From Brumimicrobium glaciale (GTDB taxonomy: Bacteria; Bacteroidota; Bacteroidia; Flavobacteriales_D; Crocinitomicaceae): a DNA stretch of 64,000 nt. How positions within the stretch are numbered: position 1 is the first letter of the stretch; each line of letters opens with the position of its first letter. This document shows, piece after piece, positions 9,219 through 17,000 of this stretch. The stretch is from NCBI RefSeq assembly GCF_004152935.1, contig NZ_SETE01000005.1:310001-374000 (forward strand), given 5' to 3'. The position numbers were made by a program, and so were the translations under genes. Below the pieces are notes generated by a model. It had not been told where the DNA came from. It ran no database searches and was given only the letters and a program-made list of their open reading frames with translations.

Positions 9219-9884
9219 ATGAAATTACACAGAGAGGGATATCTCATCATAACAATCGGATTAATAATATTGATCGCTATACAAGTACTAAATTATTATT
9301 TATGGACAATAATTGGATATTGGTGGCTATATGCTTTACTTACATTGGGAGTTATTGTGATGGCTTACTTGATTATTCAATTCTTTCGTGTTCCTAAAAT
9401 TACTTACGTTGAAAAAACGAATGAAATTATTTGCCCGGCAGATGGAAAAGTTGTGGTAATTGAAGAAGTTGAAGAAACGGAATATTTTAAAGACAAAAGA
9501 ATTCAAATTTCTATTTTCATGTCGCCTTTAAACGTGCATGCGAACTTTAATCCTATTTCTGGATTGATGAAATATGCGAAATACCACAAAGGATTATTTT
9601 TAGTAGCATGGCATCCAAAGAGCTCAACGGACAATGAAAGAACTACTTTTGTTATAGAGCACGAAGGCGGAAAAGAAGTGCTTTTTAGACAAATTGCTGG
9701 AGCAGTGGCAAGAAGAATTTGCTATTATGTTCAACCCGGAGATAAAGTAAAAGCAGCTGAAGAATTTGGATTTATTAAATTCGGATCAAGAATCGATTTA
9801 TTGTTACCACTTGACACAAAGATTGATGTGAAAATTGGAGATGTAGTAAAAGGAAGAATCACAAAAATTGGTGAATTAAAATAA
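9219..9884 (+). CDS. psd: Phosphatidylserine decarboxylase proenzyme
   Basis: A 221-residue short-type (PSD-A) decarboxylase with two N-terminal hydrophobic segments at about 8-27 and 33-55. The self-cleavage site is FGSR within FIKFGSRIDL, where the Gly189-Ser190 bond would break and Ser190 become the pyruvoyl cofactor. ICPADGKVVVI and SPLNVHANFNPISG are typical of the family. It produces phosphatidylethanolamine at the inner membrane, in the same pathway as the preceding cdsA. The 144-base gap with repeats suggests its own promoter. Confidence 0.93.
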   Translation: MKLHREGYLIITIGLIILIAIQVLNYYLWTIIGYWWLYALLTLGVIVMAYLIIQFFRVPKITYVEKTNEIICPADGKVVVIEEVEETEYFKDKRIQISIFMSPLNVHANFNPISGLMKYAKYHKGLFLVAWHPKSSTDNERTTFVIEHEGGKEVLFRQIAGAVARRICYYVQPGDKVKAAEEFGFIKFGSRIDLLLPLDTKIDVKIGDVVKGRITKIGELK

Positions 9885-9890
9885 TTAAGC

Positions 9891-9898
9891 TATTTTTG
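9891..9898 (+). promoter_or_regulatory. Promoter -7 box of the Lys/Cys-rich peptide gene
   Basis: TATTTTTG fits the TAnnTTTG consensus and lies 23 bases before the ATG at 9922, just after the psd stop, suggesting separate transcription. Confidence 0.5.
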
Positions 9899-9921
9899 GT
9901 TAGATTATAAAACTATAGACA

Positions 9922-10173
9922 ATGAAAAAAGGATTAATGGTATTGACAATGGGATTGTTTTTTGGAACAATCGGATACACTTCTACAGCAACTGCAGGTG
10001 AACCTGTAAAAACTGAAAAGAAAGATTGTAAAGAAGATTGTAAGAAAGACTGTTGTAAAGACAAAAAATCAGAAGCTAAAACTGAAGGAAAAACAACAGA
10101 AGCAAAATCTTGTGCAAGCAAGGAAGGTAAAAAAGCTTGTTGTAGTAAAGGAAAAACTGAGAAAAAAGACTAG
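9922..10173 (+). CDS. Small exported Lys/Cys-rich protein
   Basis: An 83-residue protein I cannot assign to a family. A signal peptide ends near residue 25 (TSTATA). The mature part is almost wholly Lys, Asp, Glu, Thr and Ser with seven cysteines (36, 40, 44, 45, 64, 73, 74), arranged as CKEDCKKDCC, SCAS and ACCS. The paired and spaced cysteines suggest metal binding or disulfide cross-linking in the periplasm; this is inference from composition. It has its own promoter box and a strong terminator, so it is a single-gene unit. Confidence 0.65.
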   Translation: MKKGLMVLTMGLFFGTIGYTSTATAGEPVKTEKKDCKEDCKKDCCKDKKSEAKTEGKTTEAKSCASKEGKKACCSKGKTEKKD

Positions 10174-10192
10174 TCTTTTCTTAATAGATATT

Positions 10193-10226
10193 AAAAACGG
10201 AATCATTTATTTGATTCCGTTTTTTG
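10193..10226 (+). terminator. Intrinsic terminator after the Lys/Cys-rich gene
   Basis: CGGAATCA (10198-10205) and TGATTCCG (10212-10219) form a perfect 8-bp stem with a 6-nt loop, preceded by an A tract and followed by six Ts. It could act in both directions between convergent genes. The following 217 bases to 10443 hold nothing I recognise. Confidence 0.85.
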
Positions 10227-10443
10227 TTTGAATACGTTTTGTTAGTCAAAGAAAATAGCACTTGGAAATCTCAATGGATAGATCATAGAGATGATTTCTC
10301 CAGCATATTTGTTGGCTGATGTTTACTTATAAAGCTTTTCAAAACTCCCTATTTTTTTTTTAATAGACCATTAAAAACAAAGTCATAAAATTAAGTCAGT
10401 TTTTTTACTCTCCATTTGTAACTATTAATTTTTCATTTTAAAC

Positions 10444-10998
10444 TTACTCATCTTCCACCGCACGAATTCCATTCTCAGGATGCTTTCCTCTAAATTGACT
10501 CAATTGCTTTTTGATAAATGCGATATCCTTAATGACATCCCCAGTTGGAGTAAACAACTCTAAGAATCCACCTGTTTTTGTTGGGTAATCCATGTATCCA
10601 ATATAAATTGGAACTTTTGCTCTTAACGCGATATAATAAAAACCTTTTTTCCAATTTGGATTATAACTTCTCGTTCCTTCAGGTGTAAAAACCATATACA
10701 TTGATTCATTTTCGTTGAAGTGTTTTACCGCTTGGTCTGTAAATTTGTTGTTTTTATTGCGGTGAACTGGAATTCCACCAATTCCTTTTAAAAACCAACC
10801 TAATGGAGGGAAAAACAATTCGCTTTTGATCAAATAACGCCCCCTCACACCGTAGTGCATAAAGGCTAATTTACCAACAATAAAATCCCAATTGCTCGTA
10901 TGTGGTCCCATAACAATAACTGCTTTATCAACCCCTTCTGGACTATCTTGAATATTCCATCCCATCATTTTCAATATCCACAATGCAAATTTCCCCAT
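10444..10998 (-). CDS. PlsC-like acyltransferase
   Basis: A 184-residue protein of the glycerolphosphate acyltransferase superfamily. The catalytic HX4D motif is HTSNWD, the second block is PVHRNKNN and the substrate-binding block is FTPEGTRS. It is shorter than most PlsC proteins and has no long membrane helix beyond a hydrophobic N-terminus. It probably transfers an acyl chain to a lysophospholipid or similar acceptor at the membrane face; the acceptor cannot be read from sequence. A TATCTTTG box at 11088-11095 (minus) may be its promoter, though it is distant. Confidence 0.8.
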   Translation of the reverse strand: MGKFALWILKMMGWNIQDSPEGVDKAVIVMGPHTSNWDFIVGKLAFMHYGVRGRYLIKSELFFPPLGWFLKGIGGIPVHRNKNNKFTDQAVKHFNENESMYMVFTPEGTRSYNPNWKKGFYYIALRAKVPIYIGYMDYPTKTGGFLELFTPTGDVIKDIAFIKKQLSQFRGKHPENGIRAVEDE

Positions 10999-11122
10999 AA
11001 TTATCTAATGAAATATCAATAATACTATTCTACTCCTTAATTTTGTGCTGGTTATTGATTAAATTTACCAACACAGTAATTCAATTACAAAGATAATTTT
11101 TTCAAACGAATACCCTTCGCAA

Positions 11123-12451
11123 GTGCAGAAATATAAACGTGTATTTAGCTTCTCAATTGTTCTACTCTTCTTAATTGGATTTTGGATTATTATTGGATTT
11201 GTAAATTTCACAACAGCAAAGGAAAGTACTTCGAATAGTAGTCTACTGCCTAGCGATATTGACATGGTAATGAGTGTGAATACCCAAGAACTTATTCATA
11301 CATTCCTATTTGATCTATTATTCCAAGCAGATATAGATGAGAAAACTGCTCAACTCTTCATGCCAGAGGAAAGCCAAGAGATTAGTAAATTAGGAGCAGA
11401 CTTAAGTGCTGAGGTTGTGGTTTTTTACGACAATTGGAACAATAGCTCAGCAAAAGGAGTTGTATTGAACATTTCAAATGAAGGAGATTTTAAAAGATAT
11501 CAAATAGATGGCGAAAACACTATAAAATTTAGCAATTCAAAATATGGAGTTTTGATTTATTTAGATGACAAAGCATCTTCTGAAACGGTAACTCATTATA
11601 CTCAATTGGCAGAGAAGATTGTAAATTCTAAAAAAATAGAAAATGGAAAATTCAATTCAAGAGGGTTAATCAATTTAGCTTATCAAGGAAACGATGGAAC
11701 TTATCTCAAAGCCTTGAATCTTGATTTAAACATTAAAAACCAAACAATATCTATTAAGGGTAAAGGAAAACTTATTGATAATGCTGTTTCTAGTTCTTCA
11801 AAACAAAACATACTAAATCTGCCTACTTCTCAAAAATATTTTCAGATTCAAACAAGCGAGGTCCCTGAGGACGCAATGAATTACTTGGCTACTTCGTTTA
11901 ATAAATTAGGAATTGAAGTTCCCGCAGTAAAGTCTATGCAGTTATTGATTTATGGTGTCGCAATAGATGAATATAAAGGGTCGATGGCCGTTTTGCCTAA
12001 CTTAGATTGGATTTTAAGATTCAAAGAACCCTTTCAAATTGATTCTGTTGTTAAGAATCTCCATCCTAATTATAAATCGTTAATTGATTTTGAAAATAGA
12101 AGAATCACTATTGGAAATGTAAAATATAATTACAAACAAATATCAGAAAATGAAATTTACATTGGCTTAACTGAAATGCCTGATTATGTTGAAACAGAAA
12201 TAAAACCCTACTATTCAGCGAGTGGTTATCCATCTGCTGTTTTAGAAATCGATGGACAAGGATTTGTTGCTGGCTTTATTAAAATGATGCCGCCAGTGAA
12301 GCTTTCAAAACAGTTTTTGGAAGATGTTAGCTATTTTGATATTCGCGCAGAGCAAGTTGGAGATTCATTAGAAATTAAAGGAGAGATTAGCGTCAAGGAA
12401 GGAAAGTTGATGACTGTGGAAATGGCAAAATATGTGATGTTGTTATTATAA
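11123..12451 (+). CDS. Membrane-anchored protein of unknown function
   Basis: A 442-residue protein that I do not recognise. One hydrophobic segment at residues about 9-30 (SIVLLFLIGFWIIIGFV) is an uncleaved anchor or signal; the remainder is predicted extracytoplasmic, rich in beta-prone stretches, with no cysteine-based lipobox. LLPSDIDMVMSVNTQEL resembles the opening of DUF3352/DUF4836-like envelope proteins, but the match is too loose to name. Neighbours are unrelated and it is likely monocistronic. There is no catalytic motif. Confidence 0.6.
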   Translation: MQKYKRVFSFSIVLLFLIGFWIIIGFVNFTTAKESTSNSSLLPSDIDMVMSVNTQELIHTFLFDLLFQADIDEKTAQLFMPEESQEISKLGADLSAEVVVFYDNWNNSSAKGVVLNISNEGDFKRYQIDGENTIKFSNSKYGVLIYLDDKASSETVTHYTQLAEKIVNSKKIENGKFNSRGLINLAYQGNDGTYLKALNLDLNIKNQTISIKGKGKLIDNAVSSSSKQNILNLPTSQKYFQIQTSEVPEDAMNYLATSFNKLGIEVPAVKSMQLLIYGVAIDEYKGSMAVLPNLDWILRFKEPFQIDSVVKNLHPNYKSLIDFENRRITIGNVKYNYKQISENEIYIGLTEMPDYVETEIKPYYSASGYPSAVLEIDGQGFVAGFIKMMPPVKLSKQFLEDVSYFDIRAEQVGDSLEIKGEISVKEGKLMTVEMAKYVMLLL

Positions 12452-12819
12452 TTTTTAATGCTTATCGGCATTGTTTACCTGTAAAGTAATAATTTCAGAA
12501 CTATCCCCCACACAATTGTTTCACGCTGTAATGGCACGCGGATGAAACGGATGCAAGCAACGCGGATACTCGCGGATTTTTCACATCAGGTGAATGCGGA
12601 TTATAGCGGATTTCTTACGATTACTGCTGTAACTGAATTCTCATCTTTTAATTAAACAAACATCACATCTAATTAATTAGGAAAATCTAAGGTCTTGATG
12701 CTGGATGGTATTTTAACTCTATATTTACTGGTAGAGTATCCGATAGGCATTTAATTTTTATTTTGTAGAATCGTAAGACAGCGCTATTCTACGAAATAAC
12801 AATCATCAATTGTCAATTG
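12452..12819. other. Intergenic region with dispersed CGGAT motifs
   Basis: No gene is visible in these 368 bases. Between 12537 and 12611 the motif CGGAT recurs six times, three times as CGCGGAT, at irregular spacing, which looks like a decayed repeat element. The right end (12806-12833) carries the AATTGTTAATT 3'-end repeat next to the stop of the minus-strand gene. Confidence 0.5.
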
Positions 12820-13599
12820 TTAATTGTTAATTATCCTTTCCATCAACCCTTTCAGATATTTCGGAGCATTAATTAATCGTGAACCATACCAAGTAAAATA
12901 CTCTCCATCCACCAACATAATTTTAGCATTCGGAAAGTACTTTTGTAATTCTGAAAAATGCTTTTCTTTAAAAGGATAAGGTTCTGTGCTCAGAAAAAGA
13001 TAATCCAACTCTGGCAGATTCTCAATGTCTAATTCAGGATAACGCACTTGATTTCCAAGAACATTTTCCATTCCCATGTGGTCTGTTAAAACAGTGTCAA
13101 TAAAAGTAGCTGAACCCACACCCATAAATGGATCTTTCCATATCAAATAGGCAACTTTTGGTTGATCTGTGAATGGAATAATGGTTTTGAAATTGGTTTG
13201 AATTTGCTCAACGATTGCTGCACCTCGCTTTCCGACATTACAAATTTCAGCAACTTGAGCAATCATTTCTAGACTATCCGCTAAATTAAAAATATCACTC
13301 ATATATACAGGAGCAATTTTCCTTAAGGCTTCAATATCTTCTTTGGTGTTTTCTTCTTTGTTCCCAATGATTAAATCAGGTTTTAATCGGGTGATTTTTT
13401 CAATATCAGCATCTTTTGTTCCTCCAATTCTTTCTTTGGAACGGAACCATTCGTTGGGATGAATGCAAAATTTTGTGATGCCTACTACTCTATCACCTAA
13501 ACCTAAATCATAGAGCAATTCTGTTTGAGAAGGAACCAATGAGACAATTCTCATCGGTTCCTTTTCTAAATGTATTGTATTTCCTAATTGGTCAATCAC
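12820..13599 (-). CDS. Helical-backbone metal-receptor protein without signal peptide
   Basis: A 259-residue protein of the TroA/BtuF-like substrate-binding superfamily (COG0614 type): RIVSLVPSQTELLYDLGLGDRVVG, KPDLIIGN, and a C-terminal half beginning PKVAYLIWKDPFMG. Transport receptors of this family normally carry a signal peptide or lipobox. This one starts at a GTG (13597-13599) with MIDQLGNTIHL, already the first strand of the fold, so it should be cytoplasmic. It lies 9 bases after the cystathionine beta-synthase stop, in one operon. A cytosolic cobalamin, heme or metal-chelate carrier is possible but unproven. Confidence 0.75.
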   Translation of the reverse strand: MIDQLGNTIHLEKEPMRIVSLVPSQTELLYDLGLGDRVVGITKFCIHPNEWFRSKERIGGTKDADIEKITRLKPDLIIGNKEENTKEDIEALRKIAPVYMSDIFNLADSLEMIAQVAEICNVGKRGAAIVEQIQTNFKTIIPFTDQPKVAYLIWKDPFMGVGSATFIDTVLTDHMGMENVLGNQVRYPELDIENLPELDYLFLSTEPYPFKEKHFSELQKYFPNAKIMLVDGEYFTWYGSRLINAPKYLKGLMERIINN

Positions 13600-13608
13600 T
13601 TTTAAAAA

Positions 13609-14970
13609 CTAAGCCATTGCACCAATTACATCGTGTCTTGTAATAATGTGGTATTTATTGTCTCCAAGGTCAACCAAAACTGCTGGCACATCCTTATTGA
13701 TCAACTTAGACAATTCTTTAATCGTTGCGTTTGGCTTAACAACAGGAAGTTTAGGTCCCATGATTTTACCAATCGCTTCATCTTTTATTTGTTCATTTCC
13801 AACAATCTGATTAATCAAAGCAGTCTCGTCAATCAATCCAACAAATTCTCCATCTTTCGTTACCGGAATTTGAGAAATTTTATATTGTCTCATCTTTGCA
13901 ACAGCGTGAGAAACCAATTCCTCTACACCGATAGTTACCAAAGGATGATCTTTGTGATTTTCTAATAAATCATCAGCAGATTTGTGACCTTCTTCCAAGA
14001 AACCTCTTTCTCTCATCCATTCATCGTTGAACATTTTTCCAACATAACGACTTCCATGGTCATGAAATAATACCACAACAACATCGTCTTTCTTGAACAT
14101 ATCCTTCATTTGAAGAATCCCTTTGATTGCAGAACCAGCAGAGTTTCCAACAAATATTCCTTCTTCAAGCGCTAATTTACGTGTGTAAATTGCAGCATCT
14201 TTATCCGTTACTTTTTCGAAATGATCAATTACATCAAAATCAACGTTTTTTGGTAGAATATCTTCTCCAATTCCTTCTGTGATGTAAGGATAAATTTCGT
14301 TCTCATCAAAAAATCCAGTTTCGTGGTATTTCTTAAATACAGAACCATAAGTATCAATTCCGATAATTTTAACATCAGGATTCTTTTCTTTCAAGTATTT
14401 CCCAACACCAGAAATTGTTCCTCCAGTACCAACACCTACAACAAAATGCGTGATTTTACCATCGGTTTGTTCCCAAATTTCTGGTCCAGTAGATTCGTAA
14501 TGTGCATCACGATTTGCTAAATTATCATATTGATTTACATACCAAGAATTTGGTGTTTCGGTAGCCAATCTTTTTGAAACAGAATAATAAGAACGAGGAT
14601 CATCTGGTTCAACATTCGTTGGACAAACAACAACTTCAGCACCAACAGCACGAAGAATATCCATTTTCTCTTTACTTTGCTTATCGCTCAACACACAAAT
14701 CAATTTGTATCCTCTAATGATAGCAACTAAAGCAAGTCCCATTCCAGTGTTTCCAGAAGTTCCTTCAATGATTGTTCCACCGGGTTGAATCAAGCCTTTC
14801 TTTTCCGCTTCATCAACCATTTTCACAGCCATTCTGTCCTTAGCTGAATTCCCTGGGTTTGTCGTTTCTACTTTAGCTAAAACGGTCGCATCTATGGATT
14901 TCGTTAGTTTATTAATCCTAACCAAAGGCGTATTTCCAATCGTCTCTAATATGTTGTTGTATACTTTCAT
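13609..14970 (-). CDS. cbs: Cystathionine beta-synthase
   Basis: A 453-residue fold-type II PLP enzyme with a C-terminal CBS-domain pair. The PLP lysine is K44 in NPGNSAKDR; the phosphate loop is GTSGNTG (70-76); VVGVGTGGTISGVGKYLKE follows. Residues about 340-453 form two CBS motifs that usually bind adenosyl ligands and regulate activity. It should condense serine with homocysteine to cystathionine; cysteine synthase activity is the main alternative. There is no heme-binding N-terminal extension as in animals. A promoter box precedes it, and the metal-receptor-like gene follows in the same operon. Confidence 0.88.
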   Translation of the reverse strand: MKVYNNILETIGNTPLVRINKLTKSIDATVLAKVETTNPGNSAKDRMAVKMVDEAEKKGLIQPGGTIIEGTSGNTGMGLALVAIIRGYKLICVLSDKQSKEKMDILRAVGAEVVVCPTNVEPDDPRSYYSVSKRLATETPNSWYVNQYDNLANRDAHYESTGPEIWEQTDGKITHFVVGVGTGGTISGVGKYLKEKNPDVKIIGIDTYGSVFKKYHETGFFDENEIYPYITEGIGEDILPKNVDFDVIDHFEKVTDKDAAIYTRKLALEEGIFVGNSAGSAIKGILQMKDMFKKDDVVVVLFHDHGSRYVGKMFNDEWMRERGFLEEGHKSADDLLENHKDHPLVTIGVEELVSHAVAKMRQYKISQIPVTKDGEFVGLIDETALINQIVGNEQIKDEAIGKIMGPKLPVVKPNATIKELSKLINKDVPAVLVDLGDNKYHIITRHDVIGAMA

Positions 14971-14985
14971 TCAATTTGTTTTTTG

Positions 14986-14993
14986 CAAAGATA
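14986..14993 (-). promoter_or_regulatory. cbs promoter -7 box
   Basis: On the minus strand this reads TATCTTTG, a full match to TAnnTTTG, 15 bases before the cbs ATG. No clear -33 TTG is seen at the usual distance. Confidence 0.55.
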
Positions 14994-15000
14994 AGAAGTA

Positions 15001-15428
15001 GTTGGGGAAGAATTAATTATTAATGGTTAATTATTAATTGTTAACGGAAAAAAGACGAATGTTGTGAATTATGAACAATACCTTTATAACTTGAATCGAG
15101 TTTTCTTTATTTGAAGTAAATATTTTTGGGGATTACCTTCACCATTCCATTGAACCAATAGAGTTAGGAGCCTATACGACTAATTTAGCTGATATTAAAA
15201 TCACTGCACACCACTTTTAGCGGTAATAAAGTATCGTGAGATGTCAGTTTTTTACATCCCATTTCGACAAGCTCAATGCAGCGCATTGAGAACTCTAGAC
15301 TAAGTGTTTTTTTCTTTCAAATGAATTTTTTCTCACTATTAATAAGTTGGGATTATTCACCCTATATTTGTTTAGCAAAGCATTAGTAGGGTTTTATACA
15401 AAAAAGCAATTATTGAAGAAATAACATC
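15001..15428. other. Intergenic region with repeat remnants
   Basis: No intact gene. At 15008-15047 there is a copy of the TTAATTATTAATGG-type AT repeat. At 15260-15290 the sequence TTTCGACAAGCTCAATGC runs into a hairpin with 8-bp arms, CTCAATGC (15272-15279) and GCATTGAG (15283-15290), a motif I associate with dispersed intergenic repeats of Bacteroidota. TATATTTG at 15363-15370 fits a promoter box for the following toxin-antitoxin relic. Confidence 0.5.
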
Positions 15429-15638
15429 ATGAAAGAAATTACATTAAAAGTTCCCGAAACTAAATTAAGCTTCTTTATGGAGCTCGTTAATCAGCTTGGT
15501 TTAGATGTTAAGGATGATTAAATAAATATTCCTTTAGAACAGCAACAAGAAGCTCAAAGCCGATTAGAACTTGTACAAGAAGGCAAAATGAAAACAAGAA
15601 GTTGGAGTGAAGCCAAACAAGATGTTTTTAATCAATAA
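15429..15638 (+). pseudogene. Antitoxin gene with in-frame stop (decayed TA module)
   Basis: One frame reads MKEITLKVPETKLSFFMELV, reaches a TAA at 15519-15521, and continues in the same frame with IPLEQQQEAQ and RSWSEAKQDVFNQ to a TAA at 15636-15638. The whole resembles the roughly 70-residue antitoxins paired with ParE/RelE-type toxins in Bacteroidota, which have a MKxIxLKVP start and a C-terminal SWxEAK segment. The internal stop (codon 31) removes the toxin-binding half. Its end overlaps the toxin ATG (TAATG), the normal TA arrangement. Confidence 0.75.
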
Positions 15639-15924
15639 TGGAATATTCTTTATCTATTTCAGAAGCTGCCGAGCTTGATACCAGAAATGCATTTCTTTGG
15701 TATGAAGATCAAAAAGACGATTTAGGTCTCAGGTTTGAAAACATATCTCCAGAACCATCCAAAATATTCAGAAAAACCCCCTGAAGATTCAAATTCGGTA
15801 CAATCAAACTAGAGTGGCATTTTTACAGAAATTTCCCTACGGTGTGCATTTTAATGTTCGTGAAAATGAAATAATTATTGTTGCTGTTTTTCATACTTCT
15901 AGAAGTCCACAGAAGTGGGAGTAA
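15638..15924 (+). pseudogene. ParE/RelE-type toxin gene, frameshifted
   Basis: The N-terminal frame reads SISEAAELDTRNAFLWYEDQ then LGLRF, the conserved start of ParE-like plasmid-stabilisation toxins, and stops at the TGA at 15782-15784. From about 15781 another frame supplies the family C-terminus: IRYNQTRVAFLQKFPYGVHF, then IIIVAVFHTSRSPQKWE, ending at the TAA at 15922-15924. A small indel between about 15735 and 15780 has therefore broken the gene. It overlaps the damaged antitoxin, so the whole module is inactive as sequenced. Confidence 0.82.
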
Positions 15925-16078
15925 AAGGTAAAACGCATTAGTACAACTGCAGCGCAGTGGGGTATTGGTCAAGAAGAAATGCACTCCTTTGAAGTGGATC
16001 TAGTGCGCAAGAAAACCTAAGAAAAGCCTACGAATTAAGACCTAAAGTAGACCCTAAAAAGAAAAAATAACCGCAGCA

Positions 16079-16429
16079 ATGAAAACTACTAAACCTTTCG
16101 AAGTAATCTATATAACTGGTATTGTTACGCCAACAGCTGAGGATGGAGATGTTTTAACCTTTCTTGCTTTAGATGATTATTCCAAATTCCTGTTTCCTCC
16201 TCAAATGAAAAAAACAGAGAGTACCGACACCGAGTTTATTGATCTACTTGTAAAGTTCTTTAATGGAATAAATGAAACGTATGATAGAAAAATTCATGCG
16301 TAAAGTACGATCTACTACACCGACCTAACCAAGCCTTTTCAGCCCTTCATGTCTAGTGTGATCATGAAAGATGATAAGCTTTTATTTAAACCTGAGCTTG
16401 TAGAAAAAGTCTTTTCAACCTATTATTAA
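16079..16429 (+). pseudogene. Unrecognised gene with in-frame stop
   Basis: One frame runs from an ATG at 16079 (KPFEVIYITGIVTPTAEDGD, then LALDDYSKFLFPPQMKKTES), meets a TAA at 16301-16303, and continues in frame with TIYYTDLTKPFQPFM to a TAA at 16427-16429. DDYSKFLF faintly recalls a DDE integrase core, but I cannot assign the family. Just upstream, 16002-16070 encodes the tail of another frame, ENLRKAYELRPKVDPKKKK, ending 8 bases before this ATG, so two adjacent genes may have decayed together. Confidence 0.5.
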
Positions 16430-16462
16430 AGATTTTGGTTTTAAAAAATGAATAAAAAAACA

Positions 16463-16495
16463 CACCGCGAACGAGATTGAATCTCGTAACAGCGG
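16463..16495. repeat. CGAG-stem hairpin
   Basis: ACGAGATT (16471-16478) and AATCTCGT (16480-16487) form a perfect stem around one G; outside them ACCGC and GCGG give partial extension. It is one of three similar hairpins in the window (also near 31071 and 35925). Confidence 0.65.
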
Positions 16496-16536
16496 GGGAG
16501 ATTATTTGGAGTATACAAAGTTACTCTAAAGTAGCA

Positions 16537-16746
16537 TTACCATTTATCAAATAAATTCATATAAACTAAATAAATCGCCCAAATTATGCAAGCAAGACCT
16601 CCTACTATTGAAGACATTAATGGTTGAAATGGTGAATTTCTGTTTCTAATTTGCTCAGTCTTAAAAATTGCAGTGTACAGTAGATATATACCAATTAAAA
16701 AAGTTAAAAAATTTCCCCAATAGTTATAAATAAAAAAATCTTTCAT
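16537..16746 (-). CDS. Small two-helix membrane protein
   Basis: A 69-residue protein that I do not recognise, with two hydrophobic segments at about 10-28 (WGNFLTFLIGIYLLYTAIF) and 44-63 (SSIVGGLACIIWAIYLVYM) joined by a basic loop. It starts 18 bases after the stop of the RHS core remnant on the same strand. Small membrane proteins directly downstream of RHS or polymorphic-toxin tips are often immunity proteins, but the remnant upstream has no visible toxin domain, so this is only a possibility. Confidence 0.5.
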   Translation of the reverse strand: MKDFFIYNYWGNFLTFLIGIYLLYTAIFKTEQIRNRNSPFQPLMSSIVGGLACIIWAIYLVYMNLFDKW

Positions 16747-16764
16747 ATTTTGAAATATAATAGT

Positions 16765-16995
16765 TTAAGGCTCTTCACCAGTAGAAATAGTTTCAGCTTC
16801 AATAACATCACCACCCTTTCTTAAGGTTTGATTTGTAATATATTCTAATGATTTCGAATCTGTGGAGCCTTTGGTAACGAGACCGACTATTGGGTCGTGC
16901 ATTCTATACTTGTAATTAATTGAGTTTCCCTCGCCTTTAACGTTATCATCTTTCTCCATTCCATTGAAGCCATATCGATAAGCGCCTATTTCCCA
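16765..16995 (-). pseudogene. RHS-repeat core fragment
   Basis: An open frame of 76 codons reads GAYRYGFNGMEKDDNVKGEG then NSINYKYRMHDPIVG, which closely follows the RHS repeat-associated core consensus (YRYGFNGKEKDDEVKGEG...RMYDPRVGR). Normally this core lies at the end of a protein of over a thousand residues and is followed by a variable tip. Here it has no upstream RHS repeats, begins after a TGA at 16996-16998, diverges immediately after DPIVG, and ends 40 residues later. It abuts the 3' end of the T9SS gene and is best read as a relic. Confidence 0.75.
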
Positions 16996-17000
16996 TCACA

